NCBI GenBank assembly: GCA_001692895.1
Contig: KV748245.1
Location: 496,001-560,000 of the forward strand
Source: Cenococcum geophilum 1.58
Lineage: Eukaryota; Ascomycota; Dothideomycetes; Gloniales; Gloniaceae
Direction: 5' to 3'
Length of the DNA: 64,000 nucleotides
In this document: one piece after another, positions 1 to 9,929 of the stretch
How positions within the stretch are numbered: position 1 is the first letter of the stretch
Layout of the letters: every line of letters begins with the position of its first letter
The notes under the pieces: model-generated
What the model saw: only the letters and a program-made list of their open reading frames with translations
Told to the model about the DNA's origin: nothing
Database searches by the model: none
Made by a program: the position numbers and the translations under genes

Positions 1-294
1 GTTAATTAAAGATCTTACTATATATTTATTAACTTCTAATGAATAAAGTCGCTTAAGAACTAAAAAGCAATTAGATTTAAGGGCTAAAAAAGGTATATTA
101 GTATAATCTTCTTTAACTAATAAAACTTAATAGGCTTTATAAAATCAGCCTTTATATCTTTATATGGTAGAGCCTAGGAACCTAGTAGCTACTATTATCG
201 TTTTATTAAAACTGTACTAATAGACTACTAAAGCAAACACAGAGACATATATATGGCTATGCAGCGCCGGCGCTATAACGTAGTAGTAGTGCGA
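1..294. other. Unassigned AT-rich DNA left of Gypsy-A
   Basis: No gene or recognisable repeat boundary was seen. The stretch is TA-rich and stop-dense like the neighbouring RIP-mutated transposons and probably belongs to an older repeat into which the Gypsy element starting at 295 inserted. Confidence 0.4.
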
Positions 295-695
295 TATTAC
301 GGACCTTATATTAACAGTAGTAGAACTACTAAGAAGGGACATACGCGGGTTGGTTAAGATAGTATAGGAGGCGCTAAAACCGATTAAGCTATAGAGTAAA
401 GAGTAGCTAAGTTATATAGTAAGTTATATTACAAGTTTAGAACGTAAAAACGTGGAAATATAGAAATGCGATATACTAACATACTCAGTATATTTCTTGG
501 GCGCGGTATTGTATATTTAAAGGACTACAGTTCCTACCTAGATAGTTTTTTTTATAGTAAAATTTAGAATATAATTAGAGTTAATTTGTTAGGTAACTAC
601 TCTACTAGTTATATTTATATTGTTAACTATTCTATACCTATATACCTAGCCTATTAATAAGTCTACCGTAGTATTTCCTATAAGGCTTTATTATA
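295..695 (+). repeat. 5' LTR of Gypsy-A copy 1
   Basis: About 401 bp. It begins TATTACGGACC, a mutated TGTTACGGAC start, and ends near TTTATTATA, a mutated TTACA. It aligns in reverse complement with the LTRs at 38703-39159 and 44837-45257, which set its limits. Differences are mostly transitions. Confidence 0.7.
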
Positions 696-730
696 TATTT
701 ACTACTAAGGTTATAGTATTAATAAAGTTA

Positions 731-2050
731 AATAACATACTACTAAAAGCAGCAGTTATAATAGCGTTAACGGCAATAACTACTTTAGGATTAGGTAACG
801 ATACCAGTATAGTAAACACTAACTTTTAACTAGTTATAGCTAAATAGCTACAGAAAATAGTTAATTAATTAATAGACAATAATAGAATACTTAAAGAAAG
901 GATTAATAGAATTAGGGCAGCTAAGGTTAAGCTACTATCTATTAAGCAATTCTTAGGGAAAAAGTTAAAACTTAAAGGATTTCTTATATAAATATACTTT
1001 AAGGTTACCCAAGAAGGAGTAAAGCTAGTAATGCCTATAAATTAAGTCGCCTATATAGGATTGTTCTTAACAAGAAGAGCACTTAAGTAGTTTAAGCCTT
1101 ACTTAACAGAGGTATAGAAAAACGGCATAGCAACTATTAACTAGAAGATATAGTATATATTTATAAGCTAGAACGGGTTTGCGAAATAATTAATATAAAT
1201 ATTTAGAAACCTAGAGGTAACTACTACGGTAAAAAGAAAGCTTTAAAATCTAATATAAGAAACTTTGGTAATTAAGTACATAATATAATTTTAAACATTA
1301 GCTATATAAGTTAAATAAAATAATAAGGCGTTTATAGCATAGTATAAGTAAGGACTTAAAGTAAAAGTCTAGGACGTAATTATCCTAATAAAAGATACGG
1401 ATACCTTTAGAGAACTAATTAACTAAGTAATTAAGATTAATAATAGGATCCACTAGAGGGAATAGACTAAAAAGGGTTAGGATAGAGTTCTATAGTTATA
1501 TAAGGCGCAAAGTACATAATAACAAAGTTAAAGTTAAAAACTATAGTATGGTGCAGAACTAATAGACCTAAATAGCACCAAAGAAGCCTATAAGGGATGG
1601 ATAAAGCGACTATAGAAACCTAAAAGGTAAGGATTAAGTAATTAAAGACCTAAGGAGTAAAGGCTAAACTAAGGATCTTAGTAATAGCAGACGTTTAGGT
1701 AAACTCTATAGCAATAAAAATGGGTTAAAGAAGGAGCTTATATAAATTGCGGAAAATAGGGTTATTTTGCTAGAAACTGTAAAGATAGTTAAAGTTACTA
1801 TGTGGTAAAGAGAACTAGACTAGTAGAAGATATATACGTATAAAGGGATAATAGTATACTATAAGGAGAAGAAAAATTTAATTAGAAGTTTTGCGTTTTA
1901 TTATAATAACGTATACTAAATTTATAAGGACGCTAAGTATAGCATAAGCTATTAGCCGCAAAAGCTAAAATTATTAGAGTTTAGAGGAACTAAGGAACTA
2001 TCTTGTAGATTAGACATTAAGGACAATAAATTTAACGTAGGCGAAATATT
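731..2050 (+). pseudogene. Gypsy-A gag relic with CCHC zinc knuckle
   Basis: The probable start codon is now ATA at 731; the homologous gag of the other copy (start 53410 on -) keeps its ATG. The frame can be followed by homology through many TAG and TAA codons. A retroviral-type zinc knuckle lies at 1736-1785, read as C-x2-C-x4-H-x4-C. In this copy the first Cys and the His are both Tyr, two changes that single G-to-A or C-to-T steps explain. The end of gag is not certain because gag and pol cannot be separated in this decayed state. Confidence 0.7.
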
Positions 2051-2888
2051 TAATAATAATAAGGTAATAAAGGTAGCTTACTAGGAGTATATAAACCTTA
2101 GAATAGTTATATTAAAAGCAGAGACTAAAACCTTTAATAAATAAGGATTAGTAATAGAAATTATAACACTATTAAATACGGTATCTATTACTTTATAAAA
2201 CAGAAGGAGAAATGTTTAAAGAAAAGGATTAAGTAAGCAGATAATTGCTAGTGCTAGCTTACTACTTAATAAAGGCAAAAGGCTACAGACTTAAGATTAT
2301 TAAGATAAGATAAGAGATAAACAAGATTCCTAAGACGGGATAAGATAAGCTTAAGGACCTATAATAGACGATAACCAATAGAGTAGAGTAATAGCTTAGT
2401 TTAGTAATATATAAATAAGCTTAGGACGAAGTTTCCTAGGGGCGTAGGATTATTAAGATAAAACAAGTAAGATTTAAAACTTTTAAGATAAGATAAGAAC
2501 ACTATAAAAGCCTAGTTAGACTAAGGCTGGAGCTAAGCTTAAAAAGGAAGTAAGCCTTAAATTAAGAATTCTATAGAACTAAGATTTTAATACATAAATA
2601 AGGACTATTAAAGAAATTAATACTAAGATTAAGAAGTAAGAAGACTTTAAGGATTTACTTATAAAATAAGAAACAAAAGAAACTATAGAGGAGTTTAGAT
2701 AGAGAATCCTTATATAGTAGGAATAGAAACTAGACTAGAGATCTAGTATATTAGGTCGTATTAGGGATAGAGCACCTATATAAAGAATAACTAATAGACC
2801 TAAGATAGGCACGCTAAGAGTAAAGTAGCTTACCAAACTAAAGCAAGAAGAGGATCTAGGGATCCCTACTAGGTTTAAAAAACGATAT

Positions 2889-2924
2889 CCCTCTGTATGG
2901 CAACCATTTCAAGGACTTTTCGTA
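2889..2924 (+). repeat. Left terminal inverted repeat of piggyBac-like element
   Basis: 36 bp that pair with 5995-6024 apart from a few mismatches and a short gap in the middle. The outer CCC and inner ACTTTTCGTA are shared. Confidence 0.8.
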
Positions 2925-3152
2925 TATGCACGCCTCATAAGCCAATCTAGAGGCTCTATACCGTATAGAGCTTAGTGTTGAAGTCCTGAGTCAGTACGGC
3001 AAGGGTACTGGCGCCTCATTTAACGCTTGGATATTGCGGTAAACAGCAGCGACTTGGCCAGGAAGCCTATAATATTTAGTGTAGTTGATTAAAAAGCTTT
3101 AATATTGTTGCCGTCTATTTAATTATTAAATTATTAGTTAAATATTGTCCTT

Positions 3153-5417
3153 ATGCCGCCCAAAAAACGTCGTGCGTCTTTGGCTCCGAAGCCTTCAAAG
3201 CCTCTAAAAGCACCTTAAGCCTAGGAGTCCTATTCGCAGACCTTTTAAGCAACGCAGTATATACACGATAGCTTGTCGGTAGTAATTATACAGCCTCTAG
3301 AGGCTTCAGTAACTACGTAGTAGGTAGTAGTGCTAATTGAGGATATTAAGGAGGCTTGGCTAAGTAGCCAGAGGGAGGATATTAAGGACGAATTAGGAGC
3401 CGTTTTTGAGGCCCGCGGCGAGACTGCTGAGGATAAGGCAGATGAGGTAGATGAGACTAAACTACCAGAGCTATTAGCTAAAGAAGTTATAAGAATAGGC
3501 CTTCCTGCTGTTCCTACTTTATAGGAGCCTATAGCCACTGTCCCTAAACTAGACCTTAAAGTTATTAACCTTCCAGATAAGTTAATATTTGCCGCTTGGC
3601 GTGCTGGTAAGCCTATTAGTAGTGTTATCGCGGACATTAAATCTAATAACCTTTTTGATTAAAATGAGGATAATAAGCGTGCTGCTTATTGTATACTAGC
3701 GGATTAAATTTATATGGAGTTTGGCGGGTGTAGATCTAGATAGGACCTGCCAATTTAAGTATTCCTACTATTCTTTAATATTAGTGTATTTAAGAAGCTC
3801 GCGATTAATACAAACCTATATACAGCCTTTTAAAATGCTAGCGGATATTACTAATTAGGATAATACGTAGGTAAACAATTATAGATATAGAAGGAGACCT
3901 CTACTGGTGAACTGATAATTTAGGTAGGACTTATTATCTATATAGGCGTCTTTAAAGTTACCTAGGTGTGAGACCTTTGGGCTATAGATCCTAAATATCC
4001 TAGACATTTAATTAGCTTATTTATGGGCCAAAAAAGATAGGAGCAACTTAAGCGCTTTTTTTATACCTTACTACCTCCACCAGAGGGTGTTAAACGTCAC
4101 ATTTTTAAGAAAATTAAGCCGTTAACGACTTCTTTGGGCGAGGCGTTTAGGAAGTACGTTATACCTAGATCTATAGTTAGCTTTAATAAGATAATAGTAA
4201 GGTTTACTAGACAATCTATAGCTATAATTAAATTGCCTGGTAAGCTAGTATCTAAGGGCTTTAAGATATTAAGCCTTTGTTAATATGGGTATTGCTATAG
4301 CTTTATATTTACCTTACCTAGCTGCTTTTTTAGGCTTTCTTCTTAAATAGATTATTAAGATATTGTCCTCTTAAAGACCTCTAAGTGCGTCCTCTACTTT
4401 ACCTAACAGCTTCCTCTTTAGGCTCGTCGATTTTGCCTATTCTTGGATAACTATTTTACGAATATTCCGTTGCTCTAGGTGCTTTAACAACTTAGAATTA
4501 CTGCAGCTGGTACAGCTTAATTAAACTTAAAGGACTATCTAGAGGTGCATAAAAGGGCTAATAAAAGGAAGAAAAGGCTACCGTTTAATTTTATTACAGG
4601 AGTAGTCGTTAGAGTAGTTAATTTGGTGCTTTTAATTATATAGCAGGATAAGAATTTAGTACGGTTTTTAACAATAGCTCACTTATGTAGTAATAAGGAC
4701 GTTAATAAAGTTAATTAGCGTCGGCCGCGAGCATATAATTCCTTCCTTAAGAAGCTGGTAGCTAACGTTTGGGGTAATAATCTAATTAAGAAGTTAACGC
4801 TTCTAAGGCTCTCTATTAACTACAATAACTAGATAGGCGGCGTTAATATTTATAATTAGCTTTAAAGCTATTATACTACCTAAATTACTACTGTATGTAC
4901 CTAGCTGCCCTTATTCTTCTGGGCGCTTAATGTGGCTATAATTAACACCTATATTATTAGTAAGAAGATCTTCTAAATGTTAAAGCCCTTCCTCTAAACC
5001 CACCGCCGTTTCCGTATACGATTAGTATAGAACCTTATTATTATAGGCAGTCGGTAGATAGGCCTAAATAAGCACGATACTAAGCGTCTTCTTTGTTAAA
5101 GCTCACCAAAATCTAGGCAATATTAATCTAGTATTGGGCCTGGTTATAAAAATAGAACGAATTAAAAAACCACCTACGTTACCGCTAAAACCCCACTACC
5201 TGTAATTCGATGGTGTAAGACGCGAACTTACCGTTCTATTAAAAGCTTTATAAGGAAATAAGGCCATAAGACCCTTCTGGGGTGCTGGATGTATAAATAG
5301 AAAAAGGCAAAGAAGCTTATAGTTAAAATTAGGCAAACGGTATATAAATGTAAGGCCTATAGGCTTCCTCTATATCTTTAGTGCTTTAACAATTTTCATT
5401 TAGTAGGCGACGACTAG
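3153..5417 (+). pseudogene. piggyBac-like transposase (DDE_Tnp_1_7 family) with RIP stops
   Basis: ATG at 3153 opens a basic N-terminus (MPPKKRRASLAPKPSKP). The same frame reaches a TAG at 5415-5417 with no net frameshift over 754 codons, broken only by TAG/TAA codons. Recognisable piggyBac blocks are, in order, a SFNKIIVRF block, KLVSKGFKI, LDNYFTNIPLL (from 4443), the GGV-YN block and a FFWALNVAIINTYI block (near 4915-4960), then a C-terminal Cys-containing tail. The family uses three catalytic Asp residues. Here the first and third positions read Asn (SFN for SFD, GGVN for GGVD), while the Asp in LDNYF is kept. At about 754 residues it is longer than typical piggyBac transposases, with the extra length at the N-terminus. 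It cannot be active. Confidence 0.85.
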
Positions 5418-5475
5418 GTAAGTATTTTAGGTTCTCTACTTTCTTATGCCCTTAATATTAAGACTCCAAAGCTAA

Positions 5476-5787
5476 TTAAGCCTTTGCCGCAGTGTCCTTC
5501 TTAGCCTCCTTTAAGCCCTCCTCTACTGCCTTTAATCGATCCTCTATATCGAATAACCGCTAATTAAACCGTTTAATCACTTATAACACTTAGTACACCT
5601 CATTTAATATATACAGCACGTCCTCCCTTATAACCTTAAGCTGGTCCTTTATTGGCTTATCCTTATTAATATTAAGAACGCGTATAAAGCGGATACGTGG
5701 CGGTAGTTTAGGGGAGGACTTTAACGGAGGATTTTCCTATATAATTAGCAGCTGGTTGGTAGGGGAAGGGCAAAAACCTATAGACAT
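5476..5787 (-). pseudogene. Small second ORF of the piggyBac-like element, convergent to the transposase
   Basis: Reading on - from ATG at 5787 to TAA at 5476-5478 gives 103 codons, interrupted only by two TAG and two TAA codons that replace Gln by C-to-T change. The protein starts MSIGFCPSPTNQLL, has a Pro-rich stretch, then a charged segment (DKPIKDQLKVIREDVLYIL) that ends in a likely coiled coil (DIEDRLKAVEEGLKEAKKD). The function is unknown. It lies between the transposase and the right terminal repeat, tail to tail with the transposase, so it may be an accessory gene of the element. The heptad-like composition and the conserved frame argue for a real former gene, but no homologue is recognised. 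Confidence 0.5.
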
Positions 5788-5994
5788 AACGTCATATATC
5801 ACGACTTTTTGGCCCAACTTCCTCAAAAAAAAATATATATATATAAGTGTTTTTAGTGGTAGCCGTAGTGGCCTTCTGCAGTATTTCATCAGCATCGCAA
5901 TATTGACGCGTTTTGGTGAGGCTTGCTAATAAAATCACGCTAGCTAGGGTGCCTGCAGCATGCTAACCCAGGCAGGAGCGCCCAAAGCGCCTAA

Positions 5995-6024
5995 TACGAA
6001 AAGTCACATTTGCCACACGAAGGG
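5995..6024 (-). repeat. Right terminal inverted repeat of piggyBac-like element
   Basis: 30 bp, the reverse complement partner of 2889-2924. It is followed directly by the ATAT copy at 6025-6028. Confidence 0.8.
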
Positions 6025-9000
6025 ATATAAAGGGCTATTATAATATAGTAATAAGAAGATACTTCCTTACGGATAAGCTATATACACTTTAATAGCTATA
6101 CTAAAAGTGGTATAAACAGCGACATAATAATAAGTAGGAAGATTTCTATATATGGCTAAATAAGCGAGTTATTTAAGACCACCTAATTATAGAAAAGGCT
6201 ATAAGTTATATTAAGGAAGCCTTAATTATAACATTAAAAAATCTAAAGGAACGATTAGAGGACTAGAGAAGTAAAAGATAAATCTTAGTACCTACAAATA
6301 AGGTCGTAACGTTTAGTTAACGCAATAAAGGTTTAAACTTAAGAATAAGAATAAGCTAAGAGTTAACCTAAAGCGCCTCGCGTATTATACGTTATTATAG
6401 ATCGTATATGTGAATAATATATATATAATGCATAAGAATCTAAAAAAAAAGAATCGGAAATACCCTATAAGGATATATTAGGCGCTAGAGGAGTAATAGT
6501 ATAGAAATACTCAGTATATACATAGATAGTATTTAACGGAAGTTTAGGAGTTAGGAGACTTAATACTTTAACTAAAAAGATTCCTTATAAAAGAATGCCT
6601 TAATAAATAATAGTAGTGGGAATACTTAGAGAATATGTATCTATAGTATATAGAAGATAAAAAGTGAACTAGGTATTAGCTAAAGAGTAAGTTAAGTATA
6701 AGCAGCTAATAGTTAGGAAAAGTAGAGGCCTATAGGACTAGAGGGAGCTAGTACTAGAGCCTTAAACCCTTAAAGGAATTTAAGGACAATACCTAAATTT
6801 ACGAGTAAATTGGTAAGATTAGTAGTTTAAAGCGTTAATAGATAGTAGAGCAATAAGAAACTATATCTTACTAATAGTAGTAAAAAAAAGATTACCTTAT
6901 GAACAGAAGGAGCAACTTTACCTATTAGTTATAATTTTAGGAGATCTAATAACCTACAGAGGAGGGATTATTAACCTTAAAATAGGACCTATTTAAATAA
7001 CTATTAAAGAAAAACAAATTAAGATATCTTTTAATATCCTACTATTAGGACGGGATAAGGCAGTATTAAAAATACCTTAGTTATAGGAATATAATCTAAA
7101 GATTAATTAGATTATAGGTTAGGTTAATATTAGGGATACTTAACGCCGTAAAAGGTAATAGCAAACTAAGATAGTATAGTACTAAGTCGGAGTAATATAT
7201 AAAGAGACTAAGCAAGGCTTAAGTTACGTACTAAAGAGATACTATAAGTATAGTAAGAAATTATGGAGCCTAGAAAGTAAAAAGCTAGTAGAGTATATAG
7301 TATAGGACTATAAAATAGAGTTAAAACTAGAAATAAGTCTAAGGTTCTTCCTAACCTATAAGCTTACTTAAGAGGAGTTAAGAGCACTTAAGGAGTTTAT
7401 CTAAGAAAACTTATAAAAGGGATATATTAGACTATTATAGTTATTAGTAGGTTATCCAGTACTGTTTATACTAAAGAAAAATAGGAAACTTAGGCTATAT
7501 ATTAACTATAAATAGTTAAATAGCATTACTAGAAAGGATAGATATCCTTTACCCTTAATTAGCGAAATTTAGGATTAAATAGGTAATGTGGAAATCTTTA
7601 TAAAGATAGATCTAAGATAGGCATATTATTAGATTAGAATTAAGGAGGGCAATAAATAAAAGGCAGCCTTTAGGTTAAAGGAAGGACTATATAAACTATT
7701 AGTTATACAATTCGGACTTATAAACGTACTAGTAATATTTTAAAAGCGAATTAATAGCGTGTTAGGAGAATACCTAGACAAGTTTATTATAGTATATCTT
7801 AACGACATTATTATCTACTTAATAACTAAGGAAGAATACAAGAACACGTTAAATGGGTCTTAAGAAGACTATAAGAAGAATAAATACTAGTAGTAATTAA
7901 GAAATACGAGTTCTTTACCAGGAAGACTAATTTTATTAAATTTATTATTAAACTAAAATATATTAGTATGAACCTAAAGAAGATTAAAGCTATAGTAAGT
8001 GGTAAGAACTAGAGAATATAACGTAGTTAAGGTTATTCCTAGGGGTTTGCAACTACTATAGGAGATTTATAGTATAATAGTTAAAGAATATTAAACTATT
8101 TATTAGGCTTATAAAGAAAGAGGAACTATAGGCATAGGGAGATAAATAGAGGAAGCTATTTAAGGAACTTAAGGAGTTATTTACCTAAGAGCTAATTCTT
8201 AAAATCTACTAACTAGGACTAGACATAGTTGTAAAAACGGATGCATTAGACTATATACTAGGAGCGTATTTACTATAAAGGTACGGAAATATATAGCACC
8301 TAATAGTATACTATAGTTGGAAGATAACACTACTAGAGCTAAACTATAACATCTATAATAAGGAGTTACTAGGAATAGTTATAGTATTTAAGGAATAAAG
8401 AGCATTCTTAAAAGGTATAGAGAAACTATTTATAGTTAAGACGGACTATAAGAACCTAATAGGTTTCCTAATAACGAAAGAACTTAATTAAAGATAGGTT
8501 AGATAGGTAGAGATACTTACGGAATACTATTTTAAGATTTAGTATATTAAGGGAACTAAGAATATAAGAGTAGATGCACTTAGTAAAAAGGCTAAACTAT
8601 AAAATAATAAGAAACTATTGGGAGTAATACTACGTAAAGACAAGGATGGATTAATTAGATATAATTACCCTAAACTAGTAGTAACTTAGGAAGATAATAA
8701 ACTAGAGAGCTTTTAGGTATAGAGGATTTTAGAAGCATAGCTAGAAGACCTATAAATAGATATATACAAGAACTAAGAAGTAAAGTATATCCTAAAAAGT
8801 ATCGCAGAATACTTTATGGAAGAGTTCTATAAGGGAGTAATATAAGGACATAATAGAGCAATAGGCTTAGTATTAAGACTTTAAGAAGAATATATTATTA
8901 ATAGAGTTTAGGGCATTGCTAGAAAAGTAATAAAAGAATATCTAGACTGCTAAAGGAATAAACTAATAAGGCATAAGCTGTATAGAGGGCTATAACCTAT

Positions 9001-9252
9001 TAAAATACTAATGAGACTATAGGAGGTTATATTATGGGACTTTATCGTTAAATTACTAAAGTTAAAAGATTTTATTACCGGATAGGAGTATAATATAATC
9101 CTTATAATAGTAGACAAGTTAACTAAATAGGGCTACTTTATAGCATGCACAGAAGAAATCTTAGTAGAAGACGTCGCTAGAATCTATATTAAGAAAGTAT
9201 TTATAAGATATAGAGCCCTAAGTAAAATTATATTAGATAGAGATTTAAGAAT

Positions 9253-9684
9253 AGATTTGTTTTGCCCTAAACTATCTTAAATAATAGGTTTATTTCGATA
9301 TATGTTACGCGTCAAAATGCCTTAGCTTACGCATACGTATAGCATATGATAAGGAAATGCTCGTTATTGAAGTTATAAATTGCCTAAATCTATTGCTTGG
9401 TGTTCTCTTTATATTAATTAATAGAGAACTCGCGTAGTATACCTGATACGCTTAGCCTCTACATATACTTAGTGTGTGTTTAACTTACACTTACCTATAT
9501 ATGCCGTCCCCTTTAGGAATTGTTGCATTCTTTCCTTTTAAATTAAAGCAGTAATTCGTTTCTTAATATTAAGACTGCTATGTACTGCATGTAGTGTTTA
9601 TATTCTATACTTCCTATATAAAATATAGTACTACGGTAATAGGACAAATCGACCTATATAATGGTAAGTAGTTTTATTTATATA
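9253..9684. other. Unidentified repeat, left part
   Basis: From the Gypsy-A break to the left LTR of Gypsy-B the sequence has fewer RIP stops but no gene that can be recognised. ATATA at 9680-9684 is the left target duplication of Gypsy-B, so this stretch was contiguous with 15559-17450 before that insertion. Confidence 0.4.
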
Positions 9685-9909
9685 TGTTAGCGACTTAGTC
9701 AATCGAGGCACGAGTACGGCAAGAGGGACGCGTAAGCCTGTACGATTGGTAGTCTATAAACGAGGATCTAAAGCTAGAGAAAGGAAAGGAGAAGAAGAGC
9801 AGCGCCGGTCGAAGTAGGGTTCTTTTATGCGGTCCTCTAGTCACGTAACCGCGAAGTTCTGCCAAGTTCTGCCAGTCAAGTTCTGCCAAGTTCTGCCAGT
9901 GCCGTAATA
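9685..9909 (-). repeat. 3' LTR of Gypsy-B copy 1
   Basis: 225 bp. It starts TGTTAGCGACTTAG and ends GTAATA (GTAACA in the partner). It is 24 bp longer than the right LTR because a 24-bp unit (AAGTTCTGCCAAGTTCTGCC and four more bases) is duplicated in tandem at 9854-9899. An open frame on - through this LTR is not a gene. Confidence 0.88.
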
Positions 9910-9925
9910 TTACCCCCCCTCCGCA
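9910..9925 (-). other. Polypurine tract of Gypsy-B
   Basis: Read on -, a purine run with seven to eight G (GGAGGGGGGG) sits directly before the 3' LTR, the usual site of plus-strand priming in LTR retrotransposons. It fixes the orientation of the element. Confidence 0.7.
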
Positions 9926-9929
9926 AAAG

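Larger units (their letters stand above)
2885..6028 (+). mobile_element. piggyBac-like DNA transposon nested in Gypsy-A
   Basis: The element itself is 2889-6024, flanked by ATAT at 2885-2888 and 6025-6028. Its terminal inverted repeats are 2889-2924 (starting CCCTCTGTATGGCAA) and 5995-6024 (reverse complement starting CCCTTCGTGTGGCAA), both ending in ACTTTTCGTA. The undisturbed Gypsy-A copy near 50.07-50.13 kb shows a single ATAT-like site at this place, so ATAT appears to be the duplicated target. Known piggyBac elements use TTAA. It encodes a transposase relic on + and a short convergent ORF on -. It is less TA-rich than its host element, so it is probably younger or less heavily mutated. 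Confidence 0.85.
295..9252 (+). mobile_element. Gypsy-A copy 1: Ty3/Gypsy retrotransposon, 3' truncated and split by a piggyBac-like element
   Basis: The order 5' LTR, gag with a CCHC zinc knuckle, reverse transcriptase and integrase identifies a Ty3/Gypsy element on +. The inside matches the full copy at 44837-53815 (opposite strand) along its length, which fixes the boundaries: 2.7-2.88 kb joins to 6.03 kb in the intact copy, so the piggyBac-like element at 2889-6024 is an insertion. Homology stops near 9252 in the integrase core. The last roughly 2 kb (rest of integrase, polypurine tract and 3' LTR) is missing. Stops are almost all TAG or TAA in place of Gln or Trp codons, as expected from RIP. 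Confidence 0.85.
2051..9252 (+). pseudogene. Gypsy-A pol relic (reverse transcriptase, RNase H, start of integrase), split
   Basis: Part of pol lies before the piggyBac-like insertion (2051-2884) and the rest after it (6029-9252). Reverse transcriptase is clear at about 7390-7830: a LRLYINYK stretch followed by an AFRLKEGLYK region, and the active site at 7795-7818 reads YLND instead of YLDD (Asp to Asn). RNase H sequence follows. Integrase begins near 8850, with a degraded zinc-binding end and a core reading WDFIVKL near 9035, then breaks off at about 9252. Many in-frame TAG and TAA codons make it non-functional. It pairs with the pol of the copy on - at 45.3-52 kb. Confidence 0.8.

Noticed and set aside
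3245-3637. Open frame of 130 codons on -
   Set aside because: Antisense to the piggyBac-like transposase, which has family motifs and a 754-codon frame on +. The composition is Ser/Leu-rich, as is usual for shadows.
9695-9889. Open frame of 64 codons on -
   Set aside because: It lies wholly inside the LTR of Gypsy-B, and the same frame exists in the other LTR (15368-15559). LTRs are non-coding and the frame reflects low RIP, not a gene.
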